DNA from: an uncultured Eubacteriales bacterium
GTDB lineage: Bacteria > Bacillota > Clostridia > Oscillospirales > Oscillospiraceae
NCBI GenBank assembly: GCA_900545805.1
Contig: URAL01000003.1
Span: 1 to 64,000 of the forward strand
Length of the DNA: 64,000 nt
Reading direction: 5' to 3'
Position 1 is the first letter of the stretch; each line of letters starts with the position of its first letter. Below the pieces are notes generated by a model that did not search any database, had not been told where the DNA came from, and saw nothing but the letters and a program-made list of their open reading frames with translations. A program made the translations under genes and the position numbers. Below are positions 15,360-23,295 of this stretch, one piece after another.

Positions 15360-15949
15360 GCAGCCGGTTTTCGCTGAGCCCCGGTGCAATATTCGTTTTG
15401 TCGTTCGTTTATTTTTTCGGTGGGCTGTCGAGTCTTGCGGCTGTGATGCTTTCCGCTGCTGTCCATGAAGCGGGACATGCAGCGGCAATATGCGCTTTAG
15501 ACGGAAGAATTAAACGCCTCAGCTTTGATTCCTCCGGACTGTGCATGGTCTGCTCGGGGGTGTATTCAACCGCGGGAGAGGTGCTTATTTTTCTTTCCGG
15601 ACCTCTTGCGGGGCTTGCTCTTGCATATGCCTGCGCAAAGCTCGGAAATGCGGCTGCAAATAACTTTTTGCTGCGCACAGCGGGAGTTAGCCTTGCTTTT
15701 ACGGCATACAACCTGCTGCCTGCGCTGCCGCTTGACGGCGGCAGGGCGCTTTACTGTGTGCTCTGCGCCCTTGTCGGTAAAGAACGGTGCGAAAGCAAGA
15801 TGTATTTTATAAGCATAACGGTCGCACTCGTTTTGTCCTTTCTCGGCTTATGCGCCCGCTCAACGCAGGTGGGGATAGTGCTGCTCGCATCGTCCGTGTG
15901 TCTGCTGCTCGCGCAAACGGGTATTGTAAAAAGCATGCGTATGTTGTAA
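15356..15949 (+). CDS. M50 site-2 metalloprotease, SpoIVFB-like
   Basis: A 197-residue polytopic protein with the intramembrane zinc-protease motifs HEAGH (His37, Glu38, His41) and NLLPALPLDGGR (Asp127). SpoIVFB cleaves pro-sigma-K in the mother cell. The start ATG overlaps the stop of the LytM gene (ATGA), so the two are translationally coupled as in spoIVFA-spoIVFB. At 197 residues it ends soon after the last membrane helix and has no C-terminal CBS domain, which B. subtilis SpoIVFB (about 288 residues) carries and uses for regulation. BofA is encoded about 7 kb upstream. Substrate is inferred, not shown. Confidence 0.78.
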   Translation: MSSRFSLSPGAIFVLSFVYFFGGLSSLAAVMLSAAVHEAGHAAAICALDGRIKRLSFDSSGLCMVCSGVYSTAGEVLIFLSGPLAGLALAYACAKLGNAAANNFLLRTAGVSLAFTAYNLLPALPLDGGRALYCVLCALVGKERCESKMYFISITVALVLSFLGLCARSTQVGIVLLASSVCLLLAQTGIVKSMRML

Positions 15950-15980
15950 AATCAAAAAATAAATACATTTGGAGAGGTAT

Positions 15981-17816
15981 ATGGATAAGCGACTTGAACG
16001 TATACTGCCGAAGGTGCAGAAGCCAGCGCGATACACCGGAGGCGAATATAATCAGATAATAAAAAACAAGGACGATATAGAGCTGCGGCTTGCTTTCTGC
16101 TTCCCTGATATTTACGAGATCGGCATGTCAAACCTCGGCATGGGTATACTGTATTCTACGATGAACGAGCTGCCGTATGTCTGGTGCGAGCGTGTGTTCG
16201 CGCCCTGGGGCGATATGTATGAGCAGATGAAGCAGCAAAATATCCCGCTGTATGCGCTCGAGAGCGGGGACCCCATATCCGAGCACGACGTGCTGGCCTT
16301 CTCAATAGGCTATGAGATGGCTTACTCCACGGTGCTCGATATGATCGACATGGCCGGTCTTCCGATACACAGTGCGGAAAGAACGGCACTCCTGCCCCTT
16401 GTGATTGCCGGAGGCACGGCGGCATTAAATCCGGAGCCCATGGCTGATTTCATCGACATTTTCCTGCTCGGCGAGGGCGAGGAGATGAACAACGAGCTGC
16501 TTGCACTTCTGCGCACGGCGAAGGCCGGGAACTGGTCAAAGCAAACGTTTTTGGAGAAAGCCGCACAGATAGGCGGCGTTCTCGTTCCGTCGTTTTACAC
16601 GCCCGTTCTTAACGGAGATAATACGATAAATCATTTTGATGTTCACCCCGGCTCGCCTAAAAGAGTAACAAAGCGCGTGATAACGGATATGGATTCGGTG
16701 CATTTCCCCCTGGCGCCTATAGTCCCGTCTACCGAGGTCGTGCACGACAGAGTCAATCTTGAGCTGTTTCGCGGCTGCATTCGCGGCTGCCGCTTCTGTC
16801 AGGCCGGACATACCTACCGCCCGATAAGAGCAAAATCGCCCGAGCTGCTCGCCGAGCAGGGCAAGGCTCTGCTGAAAAACACCGGTTGCCAGGATATAAC
16901 GCTGCTTTCACTCAGCTCGAGCGATTATCGTCATCTGTCCGACCTGTGCGATGAGCTGCTTGAATACTGCGAGCCGCGCAGCATCGGAATATCGCTTCCG
17001 TCTCTGCGTGCCGATAACTTTTCTATCGATATAATGCATCGCATTCAAAAGACGCGCAAAAGCGGCCTGACCTTCGCGCCCGAGGCAGGCAGTCAGCGTC
17101 TGCGCGACGCCATAAACAAAAACGTCAGGGAGGAGGACCTGCTGCACACCTGCCGCCTGGCGTTCGAGGGCGGATGGAATACGATAAAGCTGTATTTTAT
17201 GCTCGGACTTCCTACCGAGACGGATGAGGATATCCTCGGCATAGCGGAGCTTGCAAATCAGGTGCTGCACACATGGAGGCTTTACGCAAAGAACAAAAAC
17301 AGGGGAGTGCGCATAACCGTTTCGACATCCTGCTTTGTTCCCAAGCCTCACAGCCCGTTCCAGTGGGAGCGGCAGGTCACGATGGATGAATATATCCGAA
17401 AGGTACATCTCCTGCGCGAGAATATAAAAGCCAAAAACGTCGTCTATAACTGGCACGATCCGCAGACAAGCTACATCGAGGCGACGCTCTCACGCGGCGA
17501 CCGCCGCATGGGTAGGGTCATAGAAAACGTATGGCGTGCCGGAGGCAGACTTGAGGCATGGAGCGATTACTTCTTGTTCGGACGCTGGATGAAGGCCTTT
17601 GACGACGCAGGAGTCGACCCGACGTTCTACGCTTACCGCGAGCGCTGCGAGGACGAGGTCATGCCCTGGGACATCGTCGACGTAGGTGTGCGCAGGGCGC
17701 ATCTGTGGCATGAGCGTGAGCAGGCCTACAGGTCTGAGCTTTCGCCCGACTGCCGCAAGCAGTGCTCGGCCTGCGGCGCGGCAAAGCTCCTGAAGGGAGG
17801 AAAATGCGATGGATAA
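15981..17816 (+). CDS. TIGR03960 family B12-binding-like radical SAM protein
   Basis: A 611-residue protein. The N-terminal part (about 35-200) has a cobalamin-binding-like fold with SNLGMGILYSTMNEL and VIAGGTAALNPEPMADFIDIF; the radical SAM core starts near residue 255 with the cluster motif RGCIRGCRFCQAG (Cys-x3-Cys-x2-Cys) and includes GLTFAPEAGSQRLRDAINK and LYFMLGLPTETDEDI. A Cys cluster CRKQCSACG lies near the C-terminus. Family members pair with a DUF2344 protein, here encoded by an overlapping gene. The reaction is not established; an RNA or ribosome modification is often supposed. ATG at 15981 is preceded by GGAGAGG, so the upstream TTG is rejected. Confidence 0.88.
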   Translation: MDKRLERILPKVQKPARYTGGEYNQIIKNKDDIELRLAFCFPDIYEIGMSNLGMGILYSTMNELPYVWCERVFAPWGDMYEQMKQQNIPLYALESGDPISEHDVLAFSIGYEMAYSTVLDMIDMAGLPIHSAERTALLPLVIAGGTAALNPEPMADFIDIFLLGEGEEMNNELLALLRTAKAGNWSKQTFLEKAAQIGGVLVPSFYTPVLNGDNTINHFDVHPGSPKRVTKRVITDMDSVHFPLAPIVPSTEVVHDRVNLELFRGCIRGCRFCQAGHTYRPIRAKSPELLAEQGKALLKNTGCQDITLLSLSSSDYRHLSDLCDELLEYCEPRSIGISLPSLRADNFSIDIMHRIQKTRKSGLTFAPEAGSQRLRDAINKNVREEDLLHTCRLAFEGGWNTIKLYFMLGLPTETDEDILGIAELANQVLHTWRLYAKNKNRGVRITVSTSCFVPKPHSPFQWERQVTMDEYIRKVHLLRENIKAKNVVYNWHDPQTSYIEATLSRGDRRMGRVIENVWRAGGRLEAWSDYFLFGRWMKAFDDAGVDPTFYAYRERCEDEVMPWDIVDVGVRRAHLWHEREQAYRSELSPDCRKQCSACGAAKLLKGGKCDG

Positions 17817-18468
17817 GTACAGGATGCTGTTTTCCAAAACCGGAAGAGCGGTGTATATATCGCATCTTGACCTTATGCGCACCGTGACCCGCGCATTCAT
17901 GCGTGCAGAATGTAAGCTCAAATACTCCGAGGGCTTTAACCCGCATCCCAATATATCCATTGCACTGCCGCTTTCCGTCGGCTGCGAGAGCGTGTGCGAG
18001 ATCATGGATTTTAAGATGCGCGAGGATATGACATGCGAGGAGATAAAAAGCCGCCTTGCAGATCAGTTTCCGGAGGGTATAGAGGTCATCGATGTGTATG
18101 AGGCCGGGCGCAAGGTCAAGGAGATAAAATGGCTGCGCATATCCGGCGTTTTCGAGTATGACGAGCGCGATGCGGCTGCAATGGCCGAAAAGCTCAATGA
18201 GTTTTACTCGACCGAGAGCATTGTCATAACGAAAAAGACAAAGCGCGGCATGGGCGAGAGCGATATTAGACCGGCGATAATGGAAATAGCCTTCAAGTGC
18301 AGCGGCAGCGATGTTTTGATGCACGCCGTTATCTCAGCGCAGGAGCCCACGCTCAATCCTGAGCTCATAGCCGACGCTTTGCGTCAGCTTGCACCCGATA
18401 TCGCGCCGGATTTTGCGAAATTCAGGCGGCTTGAGATATTCGATGAAAATATGCAGGTTTTCCGCTGA
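17809..18468 (+). CDS. TIGR03936/DUF2344 radical SAM-associated protein
   Basis: A 219-residue protein beginning MDKYRMLFSKTGRAVYISHL, with FNPHPNISIALPLSVGCES close behind, the conserved beginning of DUF2344 proteins. It overlaps the 3' end of the TIGR03960 radical SAM gene by eight bases. In many bacteria the two are neighbours or a single fused protein, so it is probably an accessory or substrate-binding subunit of that enzyme. In related genomes the pair is often followed by ribonuclease G and ribosomal protein genes; here rplS follows with its own promoter. Function remains unknown. Confidence 0.85.
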   Translation: MDKYRMLFSKTGRAVYISHLDLMRTVTRAFMRAECKLKYSEGFNPHPNISIALPLSVGCESVCEIMDFKMREDMTCEEIKSRLADQFPEGIEVIDVYEAGRKVKEIKWLRISGVFEYDERDAAAMAEKLNEFYSTESIVITKKTKRGMGESDIRPAIMEIAFKCSGSDVLMHAVISAQEPTLNPELIADALRQLAPDIAPDFAKFRRLEIFDENMQVFR

Positions 18469-18474
18469 AAATGC

Positions 18475-18503
18475 TTGCATTTCAAGGCTCTTTGTGGTAA
18501 CAT
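18475..18503 (+). promoter_or_regulatory. Promoter of rplS
   Basis: TTGCAT (18475-18480) and TAACAT (18498-18503) are 17 bases apart, with TGG before the -10. It starts seven bases after the DUF2344 stop. Confidence 0.62.
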
Positions 18504-18510
18504 ATCATGG

Positions 18511-18603
18511 CTTGCGTACATCGCAGGCTATCAAGCGGTCCTCTGCCGAGGCCGAAAGGGAGCCCTCCGGCACGAACGCCTAAAGTAAAGGAAGGATTAG
18601 ACT
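18511..18603 (+). promoter_or_regulatory. Possible L19 mRNA leader
   Basis: The untranslated stretch of about 90 bases between the promoter and rplS can fold: TGCCGAGG (18544-18551) pairs with CCTCCGGCA (18564-18572) around a GAAAG-containing loop, and GGC near 18528 can pair with GCC at 18578-18580. Firmicutes L19 genes are known to carry autoregulatory leaders, so this is a candidate. The fit to the published family is not verified. Confidence 0.4.
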
Positions 18604-18945
18604 ATGGATCTGATCAAAATTCTCAGCGAGCAGTACATGAAGCCCGAGCTGCCCGAGCTCAACGTCGGCGATACCGTCCGTATCACCGTTCGCGTAAAGG
18701 AAGGCAGCCGTGAGCGCAACCAGGCATTCGAAGGCACCATCATTGCCAAGAAGCATGGCGGCATCAACGAGACCATCACCGTCCGCCGCATCTCCTACGG
18801 TGTAGGCTGCGAGAAGGTCTTCCCCGTACACTCTCCCTCCATCGTCTCCGTAGAGACAGTTCGCCGCGGCAAGGTCCGCAGGGCAAAGCTGTACTACCTG
18901 CGCGAGCGCGTCGGCAAGAGAGCAAAGGTCAAGGAGCGCCTGTAA
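18604..18945 (+). CDS. rplS: 50S ribosomal protein L19
   Basis: The 113-residue protein matches bacterial L19 along its length: [50 protein letters not shown] and the basic C-terminus [18 protein letters not shown]19 lies at the 30S-50S interface. A GGAAGG site precedes the ATG. A promoter and leader lie upstream and a terminator follows directly, so rplS is probably monocistronic even though it heads the usual rplS-lepB-rbgA-rnhB-yraN gene order. Confidence 0.97.
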   Translation: MDLIKILSEQYMKPELPELNVGDTVRITVRVKEGSRERNQAFEGTIIAKKHGGINETITVRRISYGVGCEKVFPVHSPSIVSVETVRRGKVRRAKLYYLRERVGKRAKVKERL

Positions 18946-18968
18946 GCGCCCGACCTGTCAACCGGTCC

Positions 18969-18997
18969 AAAAAAAGCGGCATAAGCCGCTTTTTTTG
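18969..18997 (+). terminator. Terminator after rplS
   Basis: AAAAAAAGCGGC pairs with GCCGCTTTTTTT around ATAA, with a T tract. Confidence 0.88.
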
Positions 18998-19027
18998 TTG
19001 CCTAAATACAGCATTATCGTGTATAAT
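18998..19027 (+). promoter_or_regulatory. Promoter of lepB operon
   Basis: TTGCCT (18998-19003) and a perfect TATAAT (19022-19027) are 18 bases apart, directly after the rplS terminator and 31 bases before lepB. Confidence 0.6.
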
Positions 19028-19058
19028 ATATTGATAAACTCATCAAGAGGTAATTCAA

Positions 19059-19640
19059 ATGAAAAAAACTAATGATAGGGTCAAAAAGCCTGAAGCAGTA
19101 AAGACCGAGACTACGACGAGAGGCGAGATATACGACTGGATGCAGAGCCTTGTGTTCGCGCTTATCATCTGCATCATCGTATTTGTGTTCATCTTCAGAA
19201 TTGTCGACGTTAGCGGTGATTCGATGAATCCCACGCTGCTTAACGGCGACAAGCTCGTCGTATCCGACGTTTTTTATAAGCCCAAGCAGGGCGATATCGT
19301 CATTTTCCGCAAGGATGAGTACAAGGCCGAGGCACTGGTCAAGCGTGTCATCGCTACCGAGGGTCAGACTATCGAGATAGACTTTGACCGCGGCAGGGTC
19401 TATGTCGACGGCGAGCTCCTTGACGAGCCGTATATTGCCGAGCCCACGCACAATCAGCTTGACTTCCAAGGGCCGCAGACCGTTCCCGAGGGCTGTGTAT
19501 TCGTCATGGGCGATAACCGCAACGCATCGTCAGACAGCCGCAGGGCGCAGATCGGCATGGTCGATGAACGCCTTATAGTAGGCAAGGTGCTGCTGCGTGT
19601 GTTCCCATTTGATTCCATCGGCGTTCCCGACGGTGAATAA
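19059..19640 (+). CDS. lepB: Signal peptidase I
   Basis: A 193-residue type I signal peptidase, which cuts signal peptides from exported proteins at the outer membrane face. It has a charged cytoplasmic N-terminus, one membrane helix (about 29-48), the nucleophile Ser55 in SGDSMNPTL, the general base Lys95 in KRVIA, and the conserved GDNRNASSDSR box near 155. The size and single membrane anchor are typical of Gram-positive SipS-like enzymes. AGAGG lies upstream of the ATG. It is the first gene of a run lepB-rbgA-rnhB-yraN with one-to-four-base junctions. Confidence 0.95.
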   Translation: MKKTNDRVKKPEAVKTETTTRGEIYDWMQSLVFALIICIIVFVFIFRIVDVSGDSMNPTLLNGDKLVVSDVFYKPKQGDIVIFRKDEYKAEALVKRVIATEGQTIEIDFDRGRVYVDGELLDEPYIAEPTHNQLDFQGPQTVPEGCVFVMGDNRNASSDSRRAQIGMVDERLIVGKVLLRVFPFDSIGVPDGE

Positions 19641-19641
19641 T

Positions 19642-20511
19642 ATGGACGGCGTAAACTACGAAAAAATGAATATCCAGTGGTTTCCCGGCCACATGACGAA
19701 GGCTCAGCGTATGATAGAGGACAGCATAAAACAGGTCGATGCCGTGTGCGAGATCCTCGATGCGCGCATACCTAACTCCAGCCGAAACCCTGATATCGAC
19801 CGTCTCGCCGCCGGAAAGCCTAGACTTATCATACTCAACCGAACTGATCTTGCAGACCCAAGTATAACTGCACAGTGGCGCGAGTTTTTTGAAGCGCAGG
19901 GCATAAAAATCCTAGAAACGGATGCAAAGTCCGGCAAGGGAGTAAGCGGCTTTGTTCCGGCTCTGAGCGAGCTTTTGAAGGACAAAATTGCCAGCTACGC
20001 CGCAAAGGGGCAGGTGAACCGCCCCATGCGAGTTATGATCCTCGGTATACCGAATGTCGGCAAATCAACATTCATTAACAAGATCGCCAAGCGCAAGGCC
20101 GCTATAGCCGGCGATAAGCCCGGTGTGACGCGCGGCAAGCAGTGGATCAATATCGATAAGGGGCTCGACCTTTTGGACACTCCGGGCATTCTTTGGCCTA
20201 AGTTTGATTCGCAGGAGGTTGGCGAGATGCTGGCCATTACGAATGCAATAAAGGCCGATGTGCTCGATAAGGAGACGCTGGCTGCAAACTTCATGCTGCG
20301 TCTGAGGGAAATGTACCCCGAGGCGCTTACGGCGCGATACAAGCTTGAGCCCGATCCCGAGGCAAACGGCTTTGAGCTGCTTGAGCAGGCCGCAAAAAAG
20401 CGCGGCTTTCTTATATCCAAGGGCGAATACGATATTGAACGCATGGCGAATACGCTGCTTGGCGAGTACCATGACGGAAAGCTTGGCAGAATAAGCTTGG
20501 AGAAACCGTGA
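19642..20511 (+). CDS. rbgA: Ribosome biogenesis GTPase RbgA (YlqF)
   Basis: A 289-residue circularly permuted GTPase required for late 50S assembly in B. subtilis. The N-terminal MNIQWFPGHMTKA segment is the family hallmark, followed by the permuted motifs: G4 LNRTDL, then G1 GIPNVGKSTFIN and G3 DTPGIL, and a C-terminal ANTAR-like helical domain ending near GEYHDGKLGRISLE. The ATG at 19642 adds eight residues before MNIQWF. It starts one base after lepB, and its stop overlaps the rnhB start. Confidence 0.93.
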   Translation: MDGVNYEKMNIQWFPGHMTKAQRMIEDSIKQVDAVCEILDARIPNSSRNPDIDRLAAGKPRLIILNRTDLADPSITAQWREFFEAQGIKILETDAKSGKGVSGFVPALSELLKDKIASYAAKGQVNRPMRVMILGIPNVGKSTFINKIAKRKAAIAGDKPGVTRGKQWINIDKGLDLLDTPGILWPKFDSQEVGEMLAITNAIKADVLDKETLAANFMLRLREMYPEALTARYKLEPDPEANGFELLEQAAKKRGFLISKGEYDIERMANTLLGEYHDGKLGRISLEKP

Positions 20512-21110
20512 TGACAGAGCTTTGGGAGCTTGAAAACGAGATATATGACAGTGGAGTCGAGCTTATATGCGGCGTCGATGAAGCCGGACGCGGCCCGCTG
20601 GCGGGTCCTGTTTGCGCCGCAGCGGTAATCCTTCCGCGAGGACTTGAGATAGAAGGGCTCAACGACTCAAAAAAGCTCAGCGAGAAGAAGCGGGACAAGC
20701 TGTTTGACGCGATCTGCGCCGAGGCCGTGAGCTACGGCATAGCCTTTGCGAGTGTCGAGGAGATTGAAGAGATAAATATATTGAACGCCGCTATGCTTGC
20801 AATGAACAGGGCCATCGAAAGGCTGTCGGTAAAGCCCGCACTCGCGCTCGTTGACGGGAATCGTAATTCCGCAATAAAAATGCCGAGCCGCTGCGTCGTA
20901 AAGGGCGACGCTAAATGTGCCGACATTGCCGCGGCGTCGATACTGGCCAAGGTCACCCGTGACCGATATATGCTTGAAATGGCGGAAAAGTATCCGGAGT
21001 ATCATTTTGAAAAGCACAAGGGCTACGGCACGAAGCTTCACTATGAGGCCCTGCGCGAGTACGGACCATGCGAGATACACCGCCCGAGCTTTTTGAGGAA
21101 AATGCACTGA
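20511..21110 (+). CDS. rnhB: Ribonuclease HII
   Basis: RNase HII removes ribonucleotides from DNA and RNA-DNA hybrids. The 199-residue protein shows CGVDEAGRGPLAGPV with the Asp-Glu pair, LVDGN with the next Asp, and AAASILAKVTRDRYM with the final Asp, as well as the C-terminal HKGYGTKLHYEAL. The start ATG overlaps the rbgA stop (TGATG) and its own stop overlaps the yraN start in the same way, so the three genes are tightly coupled. Confidence 0.95.
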   Translation: MTELWELENEIYDSGVELICGVDEAGRGPLAGPVCAAAVILPRGLEIEGLNDSKKLSEKKRDKLFDAICAEAVSYGIAFASVEEIEEINILNAAMLAMNRAIERLSVKPALALVDGNRNSAIKMPSRCVVKGDAKCADIAAASILAKVTRDRYMLEMAEKYPEYHFEKHKGYGTKLHYEALREYGPCEIHRPSFLRKMH

Positions 21111-21469
21111 TGGCAGAGGAAAAACTCGGCGCTTTCGGTGAGCGTAAGGCCGCAAATTATCTGCGGCTGCACGGATACAGGATAGTTGACACTAACTGCC
21201 GCTACAGGCAGGGCGAGATCGATATAATCGCAAAACGCTGTGATTACATAGTTTTTGTTGAGGTGAAGCTCAGGAAAAACAACGCCTTCGGCGAGGCGCG
21301 AGAATTTGTAACCCCGGCAAAGCAGCAGCGCATTATCATGGCTGCGCAGCTTTGGCTTCAGACGCACGAGACTGAGCTTCAGCCGCGCTTTGACGTTATA
21401 GAGGTTTACGCTCCTGAGGGCGTATATTCAAAAAAAGTTATTATTAATCACATAGAAAACGCATTTTGA
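21110..21469 (+). CDS. YraN/UPF0102 family endonuclease-like protein
   Basis: A 119-residue protein with the restriction-endonuclease-like core of UPF0102: GAFGERKAANYLRLHGY, then RQGEIDIIAKRCDYIVFVEVKLR containing the Glu-Asp-Glu-x-Lys putative catalytic set. Function is unestablished; a Holliday junction resolvase-like or DNA-repair role has been suggested for the family. The ATG overlaps the rnhB stop. The rnhB-yraN neighbourhood is conserved in bacteria. Confidence 0.88.
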   Translation: MAEEKLGAFGERKAANYLRLHGYRIVDTNCRYRQGEIDIIAKRCDYIVFVEVKLRKNNAFGEAREFVTPAKQQRIIMAAQLWLQTHETELQPRFDVIEVYAPEGVYSKKVIINHIENAF

Positions 21470-21487
21470 TCGGAAAGGAGTGTGTTT

Positions 21488-22969
21488 ATGTTATATTTCA
21501 GCACAAGAAACTCGAAAGAAAAGGTGACTGCATCTCAGGCGATATCCCGCGGTCTTGCACCCGACGGCGGACTGTATGTTCCCGAAAGTCTGCCGCAGCT
21601 TACCCTGAATGATATAAAAGCTCTGGGCAGGGAGGACTACCGCGGAAGAGCCCTCGGAATAATGAAGCCTTTCCTTGACGAATTTTCAGAGACTGAGCTC
21701 AAAGCGATGGTATCCCGTGCATACGGCGATAATTTTGACAGCAAAAGCACTGCTCCGGTGCATTTTCTTGACGATAATACCGCTGTGCTTGAGCTTTGGC
21801 ACGGACCGACCTGCGCGTTTAAGGACATGGCTCTTCAAATGCTTCCTCATCTTCTGACAGCCTCGCTCAAAAAGTGCGGTGAAAAGCGCAAGGTCTGTAT
21901 CCTTGTTGCCACCAGCGGCGATACGGGTAAGGCGGCGCTTGAGGGCTTTGCCGATGTTGAAAACACAAAAATCCTTGTGTTTTATCCGCACAACGGCGTA
22001 TCGGATGTACAGCAGCTGCAAATGGTGACTCAGACCGGTAAAAACGTCAGCGTAGCCGCCGTGCGCGGCAACTTTGACGATGCGCAGACCGGCGTAAAGC
22101 AGATATTCGGCGATAAGGAATTTGCCGAAAAGCTCAGCGAAAACGGATGGTTCCTCTCATCGGCAAACTCTATAAACTGGGGCAGACTTCTGCCGCAGAT
22201 AGTTTACTATTTCTCCGCCTACTGCGACTATGCAAATTCCGGCCGGATAAGCTACGGCGATAAGCTCGACTTCGTCGTACCCACAGGCAACTTCGGAAAT
22301 ATTCTGGCCTGCTGGTACGCAAAGAGCATGGGGCTGCCCGTCGGCAAGCTCATCTGTGCGTCGAATCAGAACAATGTACTTGCCGATTTCTTCGCGTGCG
22401 GCGTGTATGACCGCAACAGGACGTTCTATACGACAATATCCCCGTCAATGGATATCCTTGTCTCCAGCAACCTTGAAAGGCTGCTGTACTCAGTCTGCAA
22501 AAGCGATACGGAAGTAGCCTCTTATATGACGGAACTTGCGAAAACAGGTGAGTACGAGGTCTCCGACGCGATAAAGGCCGTTATAAATGAGTATTTTGTC
22601 GGAGGTTATTGCTCGGACGACGATACAAAAGAGGCAATAAATAAGGTCTATACCGAAAACGGCTACCTTATGGATACCCATACAGCCGTTGCTTATAAAA
22701 AGCTTGCCGACTACCGTAAAGACACCGGCAGCTCCTCACCGGCGGTCGTTGTCTCGACTGCAAGCCCTTATAAATTCTGCGACAGCGTTCTCAGCGCGTT
22801 GGGGCAGGAAACAAACGCTCCGGGGACTGAGCTTATTGAGAAGCTTTCGGAAACTACGAAAACGGCAGTACCAAAGCCGCTTGCCGGACTTGATAAGCGC
22901 GAAAAGCGCTTCGGCCTTGTCGTTGATAAGCAGGATATGAAGGCCGTCGTCGAGGGTTTTCTTAAATAA
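21488..22969 (+). CDS. thrC: Threonine synthase
   Basis: A 493-residue PLP enzyme converting O-phosphohomoserine to threonine. It begins YFSTRNSKEKVTASQAI with GLAPDGGLYVPE shortly after, has the PLP lysine in HGPTCAFKDMALQ, the phosphate-binding ATSGDTGKAAL, and FVVPTGNFGNILACWYAK. The length and N-terminal domain indicate the ThrC class found in yeast and enterobacteria rather than the short Bacillus type. The ATG at 21488 follows AAAGGAG by eight bases; a GTG two codons upstream is less well placed. It is a single gene after yraN. Confidence 0.94.
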   Translation: MLYFSTRNSKEKVTASQAISRGLAPDGGLYVPESLPQLTLNDIKALGREDYRGRALGIMKPFLDEFSETELKAMVSRAYGDNFDSKSTAPVHFLDDNTAVLELWHGPTCAFKDMALQMLPHLLTASLKKCGEKRKVCILVATSGDTGKAALEGFADVENTKILVFYPHNGVSDVQQLQMVTQTGKNVSVAAVRGNFDDAQTGVKQIFGDKEFAEKLSENGWFLSSANSINWGRLLPQIVYYFSAYCDYANSGRISYGDKLDFVVPTGNFGNILACWYAKSMGLPVGKLICASNQNNVLADFFACGVYDRNRTFYTTISPSMDILVSSNLERLLYSVCKSDTEVASYMTELAKTGEYEVSDAIKAVINEYFVGGYCSDDDTKEAINKVYTENGYLMDTHTAVAYKKLADYRKDTGSSSPAVVVSTASPYKFCDSVLSALGQETNAPGTELIEKLSETTKTAVPKPLAGLDKREKRFGLVVDKQDMKAVVEGFLK

Positions 22970-22984
22970 CAAACAAAATATGTA

Positions 22985-23032
22985 GGGGCTTTCGCCCCGA
23001 TTAAGCTGACGGAAGCCGAAGGCCCGTCAGCT
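22985..23032. repeat. Two adjacent hairpins between thrC and the DUF1540 gene
   Basis: GGGGC-tttc-GCCCC (22985-22998), preceded by TGTA, and AGCTGACGG (23004-23012) with CCGTCAGCT (23024-23032) lie in the short convergent intergenic space. Neither has a clear T tract. They may act as a terminator pair or be copies of a small dispersed GC-rich palindrome. Confidence 0.45.
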
Positions 23033-23037
23033 CAAGC

Positions 23038-23220
23038 TTAGTCGCAGCAGCCGCGCGGACAGAAGGTAGAGCAAAAGGTCTCGGACTTGGTCGTGGCCTT
23101 ATCGTTCTGCACCTTGATCTGTGCGGCCGAGCACTTGCAGTCAATTGTGTTGTACTTGCAGCTTGATACATCGCATCCGACACCCGTGATCTGACTTGAG
23201 CTCATCTTCTTGTTGTTCAT
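23038..23220 (-). CDS. DUF1540 domain-containing small Cys-rich protein
   Basis: A 60-residue protein with eight Cys residues, including the DUF1540 spacing CDVSSCKYNTIDCKCSA and the C-terminal CSTFCPRGCC. The pattern suggests metal binding. Such proteins are common in Clostridia and of unknown function; some are thought to be spore or stress associated. GGAGG lies seven bases before the ATG. It is a lone minus-strand gene divergent from the phosphoesterase gene. Confidence 0.85.
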   Translation of the reverse strand: MNNKKMSSSQITGVGCDVSSCKYNTIDCKCSAAQIKVQNDKATTKSETFCSTFCPRGCCD

Positions 23221-23295
23221 TTTCTTACCTCCAGAGAGTATTGTCCTCAGACATTATTATTTTTGACTATAATTTCAGTTTTATACGGAGGCAGC

